Shown: piece after piece, positions 33,722 to 43,952 of the stretch
How the letters are laid out: each line of letters starts with the position of its first letter
Position numbering within the stretch: the stretch's first letter is position 1
DNA from: an uncultured Anaeroplasmataceae bacterium
GTDB taxonomy: Bacteria > Bacillota_I > Bacilli_A > Acholeplasmatales > Anaeroplasmataceae
Assembly: GCA_947629825.1 (NCBI GenBank)
Contig: CANRFF010000005.1
Location: 96,585-160,584 of the forward strand
Reading direction: 5' to 3'
Length of the DNA: 64,000 nucleotides
Notes under the pieces: model-generated
The model's database searches: none
What the model was told of the DNA's origin: nothing
Seen by the model: only the letters and a program-made list of their open reading frames with translations
Made by a program: the position numbers and the translations under genes

Positions 33722-33750
33722 ATTATAACATATTCCTTCTTAAGAAACAA
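33722..33750 (-). promoter_or_regulatory. Promoter of mntP
   Basis: Minus-strand TTGTTT (33750-33745), a 17-base spacer, TATAAT (33727-33722), at the end of the Nudix gene. Confidence 0.6.
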
Positions 33751-34318
33751 TATGCAAACTTTTTTGAATCATTTTACGATAAATCGGAAGTAATTCTTTT
33801 TCCGAAACAAATCGCTCCAATTCCTCAAGCGGAATCCAGCGAAGATCGTCGTGTTCTTGCAAATTCAAAGAAAGAGGCGCTTTTTCGTCGGCTTCGAAAG
33901 CATACGTTACATTCAGATGCAAATGAGCGGGAACATCTTTTTGATTTTTCCGATGTCTTTGAACGGTTAATACTTCCACGGACTGAATTTCCTTACTCAG
34001 AAAAGAAACCTCAGAAAGACCCGTTTCTTCCAAAACTTCCCGATAAGCCACCTGCGCCAAATCGAACTCGTTGTCGGAATGACCGCCCAACCAACCGTAA
34101 CTTCGATAAATTTTATGAAAGGCAAACAGAACTTTGGTATGTTCCAAATTGAAAACCATGGCCGATGCGGAAAAATGAGCCGGCAAGCAAGAACGGTCAA
34201 AGGCTTCCCTTTTAAATCGCTCGGTAAACTGTAAAATGAGTTTTTGATCGTTTTTTTCTTCTTCATTTGAAGGTACATAAGAAGAAATTTCTTTCATCAT
34301 TTCCAAATACGTTTTCAT
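33740..34318 (-). CDS. Nudix hydrolase
   Basis: A 192-residue Nudix-fold hydrolase, cleaving a nucleoside diphosphate linked to another group. The Nudix box is GGHSDNEFDLAQVAYREVLEETGL in two parts: GGHSDNEFDL then AYREVLEETGL. The REVLEETG catalytic helix is intact, with one extra residue in the loop. An N-terminal helical segment of about 50 residues precedes the core. The substrate cannot be told. ATG 34318 follows AAGGAGG. It is downstream of GH28 by 78 bases. Confidence 0.87.
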   Translation of the reverse strand: MKTYLEMMKEISSYVPSNEEEKNDQKLILQFTERFKREAFDRSCLPAHFSASAMVFNLEHTKVLFAFHKIYRSYGWLGGHSDNEFDLAQVAYREVLEETGLSEVSFLSKEIQSVEVLTVQRHRKNQKDVPAHLHLNVTYAFEADEKAPLSLNLQEHDDLRWIPLEELERFVSEKELLPIYRKMIQKSLHIVS

Positions 34319-34396
34319 ACAATCCTCCTTAAGATGATATCGAAGTGTACCGGGTATCATCAAAGAAACGCAGATGAGATCCGGATTTCAACTTTT

Positions 34397-35668
34397 TCAA
34401 TCTTCTGTTTCTTCTTTTAATATCGGTGCATCGCAAACAAAATTACAAAAAACAATTCCTTGAAGGCGATAAAGCCATGCACCGTAAATCCCTTTATTGA
34501 AAATTCCGCCTTCTTCTACGGGACGGATATCGTAAATTCCCTTTTCCCAGGAAGTGCGATTTTCCAGTTTTACCGAAACATCTTCCAATCGAACGTTTTC
34601 GATTTTTCCCAAAGTTTCGGCATATAAAAATATTCCGTTTTCGCTTTGGCAGGAAATATTTTTAAAAACGATATTTCTGATCGTTCCGATCGTTGTGGTA
34701 GAATTGCGGGCAACGGCCGTAATCGCAATGGGTTCTCCTTTTCCCCACCAAGGAAGCGGAGCAAATCGTCTGGTTTCAATCGACAGATTTTCAAATGTCA
34801 GATCTTCTACGGATCCCCCGTCCCGAAGCATTAAAGAAATCCCGCGGTTGCTTCGTTCAATCCGACAATTTTTCACCCGGACCTTCCGAAAATCCGAAAC
34901 GCTTTCGCTTCCGACTTTAATTGCGGCACTGGTCGATACCAGATGGCAATCCTCAACAATGATATCTTCGCACGCACCATAATGTTTGAAATATTTTGTG
35001 GTCTTTAGCACAATACAATCATCGGCACATTCGATATGACAGTTTTTGATCTTCACATTTTGACAGTGGTCCGGATCGATTCCGTCGCAATTGGCAAAGC
35101 GAAGATTGTTTTCAATGGTAAGATGATCGATCAAGACATTCCGACAACCCACCAGATGAGTGGTCCAGAAGGCGCTTTTTCGTAAAGTAACATCTTTGAT
35201 ATAAAAGTCAGAACATCCCTCCAGATGAACGAGAGGAATCCGCGGATAATAAGCACCTTCGATATGCCATGGAGTCACCTTCCCGTAAAACAGTTCCTCA
35301 TGACCGTCAATCACTCCTTCTCCTTCGATTCCGAAATGCGATATGTTTTTCGCCGTAATGAAATATTTGGAAGGACGACCGTCATAATCGCAATTTTCCC
35401 ACGTCGGCCGATGAATTTGTTCATCTCTTGAAAAAGATTCGGAAAAAAATTCTTTTTCATTATCACTCAGTAAAATCACCGCACCGCGTTTCAAATGCAA
35501 AATGACATTCGATCTCAGATAAAGCGTCCCGCAAAGATATGTCCCGGCATCCACCATCACAACTCCGCCACCGGAAGAAGCACATCGTTCGATCGCCGAA
35601 TTCAAAATTGCGGTATCCGAATGAATTCCGTCCCCATGCGGATGATATGCAGAAATACTTTGATCCAT
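34397..35668 (-). CDS. Glycoside hydrolase family 28 protein (second copy, divergent subfamily)
   Basis: A 423-residue beta-helix GH28 protein. Motifs are CDGIDPDHC (195-203), CADDCIVLKTT (214-224), SAAIKVGSES (247-256) and RGISLMLRDGG (275-285). The catalytic Asp positions (195, 216, 217) are kept. The usual GHG is replaced by SAA, and the RIK position is LMLR, so specificity probably differs from endo-polygalacturonase. The N-terminus starts directly with the helix and has no signal peptide, so it is probably cytoplasmic. It is clearly different in sequence from the GH28 next to parC. GAGGTG precedes the ATG. Confidence 0.87.
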   Translation of the reverse strand: MDQSISAYHPHGDGIHSDTAILNSAIERCASSGGGVVMVDAGTYLCGTLYLRSNVILHLKRGAVILLSDNEKEFFSESFSRDEQIHRPTWENCDYDGRPSKYFITAKNISHFGIEGEGVIDGHEELFYGKVTPWHIEGAYYPRIPLVHLEGCSDFYIKDVTLRKSAFWTTHLVGCRNVLIDHLTIENNLRFANCDGIDPDHCQNVKIKNCHIECADDCIVLKTTKYFKHYGACEDIIVEDCHLVSTSAAIKVGSESVSDFRKVRVKNCRIERSNRGISLMLRDGGSVEDLTFENLSIETRRFAPLPWWGKGEPIAITAVARNSTTTIGTIRNIVFKNISCQSENGIFLYAETLGKIENVRLEDVSVKLENRTSWEKGIYDIRPVEEGGIFNKGIYGAWLYRLQGIVFCNFVCDAPILKEETED

Positions 35669-35728
35669 AGAAACACCTCAAATATCATTTTATCACATCT
35701 TGTCGAAGATGAAAATTTTTTTTGAAAA

Positions 35729-35757
35729 AAAGAAAAAAAGATATTTTCATATCTTTT
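35729..35757 (-). terminator. Terminator of the marR-ABC unit
   Basis: Minus-strand AAAGATAT-GAAA-ATATCTTT (35757-35738) followed by a long T-run. Confidence 0.85.
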
Positions 35758-37690
35758 ATTCCAATTCAAAAGCTCCGGTATATAATTCGTAATACGTCCC
35801 TTTGGCCGCAATCAGATCCTGATGTGTTCCCCGTTCGATGATCCGACCATGATCCAGTACCATAATGCAGTCCGAATTCTGAACCGTCGAAAGTCGGTGG
35901 GCAATCACAAAAACGGTTCTGCCTTTCATCAACTGATCCGTTCCTTTTTGCACCAGCGCTTCGGTTCGGGTATCGATCGATGAAGTCGCCTCATCCAAAA
36001 TCATCACCGGCGCATCCGCACAAGCCGCCCGAGCAATCGACAAAAGTTGTCTTTGTCCCTGACTCAGATTCGCCCCATCATGCGTCAACATCGTCTGAAA
36101 TCCTTCCGGAAGACGAGTAATAAAATCATAGGCATTGGCGATTTTCGCCGCTTCATATACTTCTTCGTCCGTCGCATCCAAACGACCATACCGGATATTT
36201 TCCATGACCGTACCCGTAAATAAATTGGTATCCTGCAAAACGATTCCCAGACTTCTTCTTAAATCGTTTTTCCGAATTTTATTGATATTGATTCCGTCAT
36301 AGCGGATTTTTCCGTCGGCAATATCGTAAAACCGGTTAATCAGATTCGTAATCGTGGTTTTTCCGGCACCGGTCGCACCGACAAACGCAATCTTCTGTCC
36401 CGGTCTTGCATAAATGGAAACATCATGCAACACCACTTTTTCCGGATAATATCCGAAATCCACGTCTTCCAGTACGATATCTCCTTTCAACAAAGTATAG
36501 GTCAGACTCCCGTCCTGATGAGGATGTTTCCAAGCCCAAATTCCCGTTCGTTCCGTCGACTCCGTAAGCGTACCGTCTTCGGTTCTTTTCGCATGAACCA
36601 AAGTGACATAACCGTCATCTTTTTCCGGTTCTTCGTTCAATAAATCAAAGACCCGTTTCGCACCGGCCATCGCAAGCGCCACCATTGAAATCTGCTGGGA
36701 GACTTGCCCGATTGATTGAGAAAACTGTTTGCTCATGCCCAAAAAGGACGCCACAATCCCGATTGTAATGACCGTAGATCCGGTAATGAGTCCTTCCAGA
36801 CTCAGATTATAAGCACTGAAATAGGAAAGAACAAATCCGACCGCCGCAATCACAATATAAATCAAATTACCGAAATTATTTAAAATCGGTCCCAAAATAT
36901 TTCCGTAATAATTTGCTTTTTTGGCGTCGTTGAACAAAGCGTCATTACATTTTACGAAATCTTTTTTCGCTTCTTCTTCATGATTAAATACTTTAATGAC
37001 TTTCTGACCGTTCATCATTTCTTCGATATAACCTTCTACTTTACCGGTAGAAATCTGTTGTTGCATAAAGAACTTTGCCGACTGGCTTCCGATATTTTTG
37101 ATAATGAACAAAATGACAAATACTCCGGCAAAAGAAATCAAAGCCAACCAGATACTGAAGAAAATCATCATAAACATCAAATAAACAATCGTAATGGCCG
37201 TATTGATGACCTGTAAAAGCGTTTGAGTGATAAACTGGCGAATCGCATCGACATCGTTCGTATAACGAGACATAATGTCTCCGTGGGCATTGCGGTCAAA
37301 ATATTTAATCGGCAACGATTCCATTTTGGAAAACATATCTTTCCGAAGGTGATTTAAAAATCCTTGCCCGACATAAGCCATAATCTGCGTATAAACCAGT
37401 CCGGCCAAAACGCCGACACTATAAACGGAAATCATAACGATCATCCAAAAAATCAACGTGTCTTTGACCGAATCAAAACCGTTTTTAAGTCCCGGAGTGA
37501 TCACATCGTCGATGATTCTTTCCAAAAACAGCCCATTCGAAGCCCCGGCCACCGCCGTTATGACAATACAGAAAATCACAATTGCCATGGAAAATTTATA
37601 GTAGTGAAATAAATATTTCAACAATTTCGGAATCATTTTCAAACTTTCTTTGGAGAATTTCGCTCCTCTTCCTCGCATTGGTCCCGGCAT
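35756..37690 (-). CDS. ABC exporter half-transporter with canonical ATPase site
   Basis: A 644-residue multidrug-type ABC half-transporter: six hydrophobic helices in about the first 340 residues, then the nucleotide-binding domain. Walker A GATGAGKTTITN, signature LSQGQRQL, Walker B VMILDEATSSID with the catalytic Glu, and H-loop IAHRLST are all intact. About 35 extra residues (EKDDGYVTLVHAKRTEDG region) lie before the ATPase domain. Its ATG overlaps the stop codon of the partner gene (TAATG). With the partner it forms a heterodimeric exporter of the BmrCD/LmrCD kind. Confidence 0.93.
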   Translation of the reverse strand: MPGPMRGRGAKFSKESLKMIPKLLKYLFHYYKFSMAIVIFCIVITAVAGASNGLFLERIIDDVITPGLKNGFDSVKDTLIFWMIVMISVYSVGVLAGLVYTQIMAYVGQGFLNHLRKDMFSKMESLPIKYFDRNAHGDIMSRYTNDVDAIRQFITQTLLQVINTAITIVYLMFMMIFFSIWLALISFAGVFVILFIIKNIGSQSAKFFMQQQISTGKVEGYIEEMMNGQKVIKVFNHEEEAKKDFVKCNDALFNDAKKANYYGNILGPILNNFGNLIYIVIAAVGFVLSYFSAYNLSLEGLITGSTVITIGIVASFLGMSKQFSQSIGQVSQQISMVALAMAGAKRVFDLLNEEPEKDDGYVTLVHAKRTEDGTLTESTERTGIWAWKHPHQDGSLTYTLLKGDIVLEDVDFGYYPEKVVLHDVSIYARPGQKIAFVGATGAGKTTITNLINRFYDIADGKIRYDGININKIRKNDLRRSLGIVLQDTNLFTGTVMENIRYGRLDATDEEVYEAAKIANAYDFITRLPEGFQTMLTHDGANLSQGQRQLLSIARAACADAPVMILDEATSSIDTRTEALVQKGTDQLMKGRTVFVIAHRLSTVQNSDCIMVLDHGRIIERGTHQDLIAAKGTYYELYTGAFELE

Positions 37691-39423
37691 TATTTTTCAC
37701 CTACCCTGTTTTGAATTTGATAAACTTCCTGATAAATCTTATTGGATGCCAACAGTTGTTGATGGGTCCCGATTCCGTCGATTTTTCCGCCGTCCAACAC
37801 CACAATCATATCGGCATCTTCCACGGAAGAAACTCTTTGGGCGATAATCAACTTGGTCGTATTGGGAATATATTCTTTGAACGCCTTACGAATCAGCGCA
37901 TCGGTTTTCGTATCCACCGCACTGGTCGAATCGTCCAGAATCAGAATCTTGGGCGATTTTAAAAGCGCTCTGGCGATACACAACCGCTGTTTTTGCCCTC
38001 CGGAAACATTATTTCCGCCCTGATCGATATAAGTTTCGTATTTTTCCGGAAACTGTTCGATGAATTCATCCGCACAAGCCAAATGACATGCATGTCTGAT
38101 TTCTTCTTCCGTCGCATCTTCTTTTCCCCAGCGGAGATTATCGATAATGGTTCCCGAAAACAGTACATTTTTTTGAAGAACCACGGAAACTTCGTCCCTT
38201 AATGTTTTCAAATCGTAATCTTTTACGGAAATTCCGCCGACAAGCAATTCTCCTTCCGTCGTATCATAAAGTCGGGAAATCAGGTTCACCAGTGTCGTTT
38301 TCGAAGAACCGGTTCCGCCGATAATTCCGACCGTCGCCCCGGAAGGAATCGTCAGATTGATATGAGACAACGCATCTTTTTCGGCCGTCAGGCTGTATTT
38401 GAAAGAGACATCTTTGAATTCGATTGTTCCGTCAGGCACTTCATAAACCGGTTGTTCCGGGTTTTTCAAAGTACTTTCTTCCACAAGAACTTCGGCAATC
38501 CGCTTTCCGCCTGCCACCGAAATACTCAACGTAACGAAAATCATCGAAAGCATCATCAAAGAATTCAAAATCTGGATTCCGTAGACCAATAAACTTTGCA
38601 GTCTTCCCTGATCCATATCCACTCCGCCGCTTTCCACCGCCAGATAAGCGCCGAAAACACTGATAACAATCATCGCCGCATAAATGGCAAATTGCATGGT
38701 CGGAGTATTATACGCAACGATCCGTTCCGCTACGGTAAAATCTTTTTTTACATCATCGGCAGCCTTATTGAATTTTTCTTTTTCGTACTCTTCCCGTACA
38801 TACGTCTTTACGACCCGGATTCCGTTGATATTTTCCTGAATCGACTCATTCAAGGCATCGTATTTTTTGAATACTTTGTCAAACAAAGGCATTGCCAGTT
38901 TGATGATGATAAAAAAGATGATTCCGATCACCGGTACCATCGCAAGCAAAATCAACGCCATGGTCGGACTGACGACAAAAGACATCACAATGGAAAAAAT
39001 CAACATCAACGGCGCCCGAACGGCAATCCGGATAATCATTCCATAAGACATCTGGATATTGCTGACATCGGTAGTCATTCTGGTAACCAATGAAGCCGCC
39101 GAAAATTTATCGATGTTTTCAAAAGAAAAATCCTGAATTTTGAAAAACAGATCTTGTCTTAAGTTTTTGGCAAATCCGGAAGCCGCAATCGCCGCATATT
39201 TCCCGGCCAAAAAACCGAAAAGCAGTCCGAGCATCGCACAGACCAAAAGACCGACGATAATCCAAATCATTTTTTCGACATTGTTGCTTTCCATATTATT
39301 CAAAAGCATTGACATCAAAAACGGCAACAAACATTCCATTACCACTTCAAATCCGACATAAATCGGCGTTAAAATGGAAGGAAGCCGATATTCACGAATA
39401 CTTTTCATCAAAACTTTAATCAT
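37690..39423 (-). CDS. ABC exporter half-transporter with degenerate ATPase site
   Basis: A 577-residue half-transporter with six membrane helices and an ATPase domain whose residues are partly degenerate. Walker B reads ILILDDSTSAVD (catalytic Glu replaced by Asp), and the H-loop is IAQRVSS (His replaced by Gln). The signature VSGGQKQRL is intact. This pattern is typical of one subunit in asymmetric heterodimers such as BmrC/TM287. ATG 39423 follows AAGGAGG and overlaps the end of marR by 8 bases, so the three genes form one coupled unit. Confidence 0.93.
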   Translation of the reverse strand: MIKVLMKSIREYRLPSILTPIYVGFEVVMECLLPFLMSMLLNNMESNNVEKMIWIIVGLLVCAMLGLLFGFLAGKYAAIAASGFAKNLRQDLFFKIQDFSFENIDKFSAASLVTRMTTDVSNIQMSYGMIIRIAVRAPLMLIFSIVMSFVVSPTMALILLAMVPVIGIIFFIIIKLAMPLFDKVFKKYDALNESIQENINGIRVVKTYVREEYEKEKFNKAADDVKKDFTVAERIVAYNTPTMQFAIYAAMIVISVFGAYLAVESGGVDMDQGRLQSLLVYGIQILNSLMMLSMIFVTLSISVAGGKRIAEVLVEESTLKNPEQPVYEVPDGTIEFKDVSFKYSLTAEKDALSHINLTIPSGATVGIIGGTGSSKTTLVNLISRLYDTTEGELLVGGISVKDYDLKTLRDEVSVVLQKNVLFSGTIIDNLRWGKEDATEEEIRHACHLACADEFIEQFPEKYETYIDQGGNNVSGGQKQRLCIARALLKSPKILILDDSTSAVDTKTDALIRKAFKEYIPNTTKLIIAQRVSSVEDADMIVVLDGGKIDGIGTHQQLLASNKIYQEVYQIQNRVGEK

Positions 39424-39856
39424 GAGAAACCTCCTTGATATTATCATTTAAACGTTCCAAAAAAGAATGAAACGTCAAAAGTTCTTCTTCCGTAAAACCC
39501 AAAACCAAATGCTGTTCGAATTCCGACAATTCCCGTCGGATTTTCACAACCATACTTTTTCCTTTTTCCGTCAGAAAGATTTTTTTGCTGCGACTGTCCA
39601 GCGGATCCGTATACCGTTCGATCAGAGACTTTTTTTCCATTAAGGAAAGAACCAACGACGTCGTCGAACGAGTAATACCAAACGAATTTTCAATCTCTTT
39701 TTGACTGACATGACTTGACGCATGATCATAAAGATACAAAAGAATCCACCCATTGTTTCCGGTGCAATCTTTCAGTTCCCGAAGAGTATTCAGATTTTCC
39801 ACACATCGAGCGATTCTTTTGCTGAGAATCCGAATCTCCCGACCGATTCTGGCCAT
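39416..39856 (-). CDS. MarR-family transcriptional regulator
   Basis: A 146-residue winged-helix repressor that probably controls the ABC exporter encoded in the same transcript. The recognition-helix region SQKEIENSFGITRSTTSLVLSL and the wing RYTDPLDSRSKKIFLTEKG are typical MarR. ATG 39856 is set by AGGTGAAG; a longer frame is ignored. The promoter is perfect at both boxes and overlaps a TTGA-TCAA palindrome, consistent with autorepression. Confidence 0.92.
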   Translation of the reverse strand: MARIGREIRILSKRIARCVENLNTLRELKDCTGNNGWILLYLYDHASSHVSQKEIENSFGITRSTTSLVLSLMEKKSLIERYTDPLDSRSKKIFLTEKGKSMVVKIRRELSEFEQHLVLGFTEEELLTFHSFLERLNDNIKEVSHD

Positions 39857-39884
39857 TTTCTTCACCTGCATTTCAAACAAAATC

Positions 39885-39913
39885 ATTATACGAAAAAAAA
39901 TGTTTGATGTCAA
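39885..39913 (-). promoter_or_regulatory. Consensus promoter of the marR-ABC operon
   Basis: Minus-strand TTGACA (39913-39908), a 17-base spacer, TATAAT (39890-39885): both hexamers are perfect. TTGACATCAA (39913-39904) is a TTGA-CA-TCAA palindrome over the -35 box and is a candidate MarR operator. Confidence 0.85.
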
Positions 39914-39932
39914 GCATTTTATTTTATAAGAA

Positions 39933-39957
39933 ATAAAAAATACCACGCCTGTGGTAT
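39933..39957 (-). terminator. Terminator of dacF
   Basis: Minus-strand ATACCAC-AGGC-GTGGTAT (39957-39940) followed by TTTTTTATTT. Confidence 0.85.
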
Positions 39958-39960
39958 CCT

Positions 39961-41112
39961 TTATCCCAAACATTTCTTAATCACATAAAACGTCAGTTCC
40001 CAAAGATTTCTTTTCCGCAAAGTACCTTCCGCTTCCAGTGCAATTTCCCGATAGACTTCACCATCTTTGTAAAAAATCATCTTTCCGGTAAAGCCGTTTT
40101 CATAACGATATTCCGTTTTTTGAGTGAAATCCAACGTCTTTCCTTTCTCCGTAAGAACATAAAATCCTTCCCGAGCGACGATTTTCAACGGATCCTTATA
40201 AAATACGGAATCAATCGTATCAATCCGCTGATTTTTTTCTATCACCGTCTGAATCTGATAATGAGTCGCCCCATAGCGAAGCATCTGAACCGATTCTCCG
40301 TTACGGATTTTGCTGTCCCGGTATCCCATTACGACACTGATGAGTCCCATCTCGTTTTGTTCCATATGAAGCGTAATACAATATCCGCTGAAAGACGTAT
40401 ATCCCGTCTTCAAACCGTTGATTCCTTCGACCCGTCCCAACAATTTGTTGGTATTGACCAACCAAAACGGACGATCCGTGGATTGACGGATATAGTCTTC
40501 TTTCATACTCGTATAAGTCAAAACATCTGGATAATGGTCAATCAAATAATCGGAAATCACCGCCAAGTCGTAGGCCGAAGTATAATGATTTCTACTCGAA
40601 AGTCCCGTACAATCCGAAAAGTGAGTGTTTTTCAGACCGAATTGCTCCACTCTGGCATTCATCTGGTCCACAAATGCCGCTTCACTTCCGCTGATCAATT
40701 CCGCCATGGCAACCGCAGCATCATTGGCCGAGGCAATACTGATGCATTTCAACAATTCATCTACCGTTATCTGTTCTCCGACCGATAAAAAGGCCTTGGA
40801 ACCTTCCATGGATTTGGCATATTCCGAGACAGTCACAACCGTTTGTTTACTGATGTTTTCCCGATCCAACGCCTCATAAATCAACAGTAACGTCATAATT
40901 TTGGTCATAGATGCCGGCGGCAATCGCAAATTCATTTCTTTTTGATATAAAATCTGATCGGTTTTTCCTTCAAACAGTACGGCCGAACGGGCATTCGGAC
41001 AAAGTTCCGTCTTTTCTTCGTTCACAGAAGGTTTCACCTCTTCTGCGCTCAGTGTCAATGGACATAGACACAAAAAAAGAAACAAAGAACAAATACAAAA
41101 AAGTTTTTTCAT
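39961..41112 (-). CDS. D-alanyl-D-alanine carboxypeptidase (DacF-type PBP5)
   Basis: A penicillin-binding protein that trims the terminal D-Ala from peptidoglycan stem peptides, 383 residues. The signal peptide (MKKLFCICSLFLFLCLC region, cleavage near residue 23) shows it is exported. SxxK is ASMTK with Ser68. SxN is in SIASANDAA. KTG is in GLKTGYTS. A C-terminal PBP5-like domain and a membrane-association helix (LWELTFYVIKKCL) follow. ATG 41112 is set by AGGTGATTTCT. In this low-GC setting it implies a cell wall, unlike true mollicutes. Confidence 0.93.
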   Translation of the reverse strand: MKKLFCICSLFLFLCLCPLTLSAEEVKPSVNEEKTELCPNARSAVLFEGKTDQILYQKEMNLRLPPASMTKIMTLLLIYEALDRENISKQTVVTVSEYAKSMEGSKAFLSVGEQITVDELLKCISIASANDAAVAMAELISGSEAAFVDQMNARVEQFGLKNTHFSDCTGLSSRNHYTSAYDLAVISDYLIDHYPDVLTYTSMKEDYIRQSTDRPFWLVNTNKLLGRVEGINGLKTGYTSFSGYCITLHMEQNEMGLISVVMGYRDSKIRNGESVQMLRYGATHYQIQTVIEKNQRIDTIDSVFYKDPLKIVAREGFYVLTEKGKTLDFTQKTEYRYENGFTGKMIFYKDGEVYREIALEAEGTLRKRNLWELTFYVIKKCLG

Positions 41113-41161
41113 AGAAATCACCTAAGCCATCTTATGATAAAAAAAAGAAGTTTAGAACTTC

Positions 41162-41701
41162 TTAATTTTTGATATGTACTTTGATCTGATGCTTGGAAAG
41201 TCCGAAGAAAAACAATTCCATCTCTTTCAAAGAAGAAAATCCCTCTTTTTTGACAAATATAACATCGCTCGAAGAAATTTTCAATAAAATAATTTCTTTT
41301 TCCACAATGATTTTTTTCAAATCAAGATAAGCGTATTCGAATTTACTCGATTCCACTCCGATTTCCGTCGTACATTTGAAACTTTCCTCTTTGAAAATAA
41401 ACCGATTGACCATTCCGATGGAAGTCGCATTCCGATTCTGTTTGCGAATGGTTTTCGGAAGTCGGATCAAACTGAACAAGTTAAAAATCATAAAAACCAT
41501 AGCCAAACTGAAAAAAAGAGCCGCAATTGTAACGGAATTCGTCGCATTTCCAGCAAAAAAAGTCAAAACATAAATCACAATCGCAAAAATACATAAAACT
41601 CCGCCGTAAATAAATCTTTTGTAATAAACCGGTTTGGATACCCGAATCAATAAATTCAAAACTTCGTCTCCCGAAAGTTTTGTCACATTCTGTACAACCA
41701 T
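41162..41701 (-). CDS. YcxB-like membrane protein
   Basis: A 179-residue protein with two transmembrane helices (about residues 28-52 and 58-82), then a soluble beta-rich C-terminal half (FKCTTEIGVESSKFEYAYLDLKKIIVEK...). The latter pattern matches the YcxB family's C-terminal domain. Function unknown. ATG 41701 follows AAGGAGAGATGAG. The tRNA terminator lies just upstream. Confidence 0.72.
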   Translation of the reverse strand: MVVQNVTKLSGDEVLNLLIRVSKPVYYKRFIYGGVLCIFAIVIYVLTFFAGNATNSVTIAALFFSLAMVFMIFNLFSLIRLPKTIRKQNRNATSIGMVNRFIFKEESFKCTTEIGVESSKFEYAYLDLKKIIVEKEIILLKISSSDVIFVKKEGFSSLKEMELFFFGLSKHQIKVHIKN

Positions 41702-41732
41702 CTCATCTCTCCTTTTCAATCAATCAAAATGC

Positions 41733-41756
41733 AAAAAGCTTTCTCCATGAGAAAGC
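41733..41756 (-). terminator. Terminator of the tRNA-Gln/tRNA-Thr unit
   Basis: Minus-strand GCTTTCTC / GAGAAAGC (41756-41749 with 41745-41738) followed by TTTTTGCATTTT. Confidence 0.8.
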
Positions 41757-41769
41757 CTTCGTTTCAAAC

Positions 41770-41844
41770 TGGTGCTCACTGCCAGAATCGAACTAGCCTT
41801 TTATCCTTACCATGGATACGTTCTACCGATGAACTAAGCAAGCA
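41770..41844 (-). tRNA. tRNA-Thr (GGT)
   Basis: A 75-base cloverleaf on the minus strand with encoded CCA. The anticodon stem is TATCC / GGATA and the loop ATGGTAA gives anticodon GGT (codon ACC). The acceptor TGCTTGC / GTGAGCA has two wobble pairs. It lies 2 bases downstream of tRNA-Gln. Confidence 0.9.
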
Positions 41845-41846
41845 TA

Positions 41847-41922
41847 TGGCAGCCGCTATAGGGTTCGAACCTATGAATTACGGGGTCAGAGTCCGTGGCC
41901 TTACCACTTGGCTAAGCGGCTA
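41847..41922 (-). tRNA. tRNA-Gln (CTG)
   Basis: 76 bases, minus strand, CCA encoded. The anticodon loop CTCTGAC gives CTG (codon CAG). The T-arm is ATAGG-TTCGAAC-CCTAT. The anticodon stem ACGGA / CCCGT has an A-C mismatch next to the loop. Confidence 0.9.
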
Positions 41923-41943
41923 TGCGATACCATTTTCAACATC

Positions 41944-41972
41944 ATTCTATCACAAAGTATCGCATTTGTAAA
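41944..41972 (-). promoter_or_regulatory. Promoter of tRNA-Gln/tRNA-Thr
   Basis: Minus-strand TTTACA (41972-41967), a 17-base spacer, TAGAAT (41949-41944). Confidence 0.6.
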
Positions 41973-42022
41973 TAAAAAGAAAAGACTATTGGAAAACATT
42001 TGTTTCTCCAACAGTCTTTTCC
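41972..42022 (-). terminator. Terminator of eno
   Basis: Minus-strand AAAAGACTGTTGGA / TCCAATAGTCTTTT, a 14-bp stem with one wobble pair (42020-42007 with 41993-41980), then CTTTTTATT. Confidence 0.85.
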
Positions 42023-42033
42023 AAATGCGAAAA

Positions 42034-43377
<1,344 letters not shown>

Positions 43378-43455
43378 TTAACCACAAGTATTATACTATA
43401 TTTAATTCTCTTTTTCCTAGTATTAAACCATTTATTTTATTTGAAAACGTTTTTA

Positions 43456-43899
43456 TCAATCGTTGCTTGCAAACCATATCCGGCGAAGATATTTTGTGGT
43501 TTGTTTGTCATAGAGCCAGTCAAAAAAACAACGAATCGATTCTCCGATCTCCCGTTCTTCCCGGACGATGACCATTTCCGTAACGGTAATTTCTTCCGAA
43601 TCATTCAAAAAACTCTTCAAAGGAAGATTGATATTCTTATTGAATTCATTGATAAAACGGAAAACGGCATCCGAAACTGAAATCGGTTGAAAAAAAACTT
43701 CTATTTTCAAACGGCTTTCATCTTCATAAGAAATCGCTATTTGAAAACTCCACTCCCCGATTTTCAGCACTTCTTTGACCGTGGAAAGATAGAAACCTTC
43801 CGTATCATCGATAAAAACGTCCGTTTTGGTGAGCTTTTTCAAATGCAAATGACTTGAAAATACTTTCATACACTCGGATAAAAAACGTTGTTTTGTCAT
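43456..43899 (-). CDS. Unknown small soluble protein
   Basis: A 147-residue protein that I do not recognise. It is mixed alpha/beta, acidic in the centre, with a basic, aromatic C-terminus (TKYLRRIWFASND). There are no Cys clusters or membrane segments. ATG 43899 follows GGGGGAT, while ATG 43914 lies upstream of that site. It sits between ribU and eno on the same strand. Confidence 0.7.
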   Translation of the reverse strand: MTKQRFLSECMKVFSSHLHLKKLTKTDVFIDDTEGFYLSTVKEVLKIGEWSFQIAISYEDESRLKIEVFFQPISVSDAVFRFINEFNKNINLPLKSFLNDSEEITVTEMVIVREEREIGESIRCFFDWLYDKQTTKYLRRIWFASND

Positions 43900-43952
43900 A
43901 TTAAAATCCCCCATACGAGTGTATTATATCGTAATTGCATTAAAAAAACAAC

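Noticed and set aside
34010..34110. Nudix protein inactive because the box spacing is one residue longer
   Set aside because: The REVLEETG helix and GGH loop match a known variant spacing with all metal-binding Glu present.
41847..41922. tRNA-Gln as a pseudogene because of the A-C mismatch in the anticodon stem
   Set aside because: All other stems, the T-loop and the CCA end are intact, and a single closing mismatch is tolerated.
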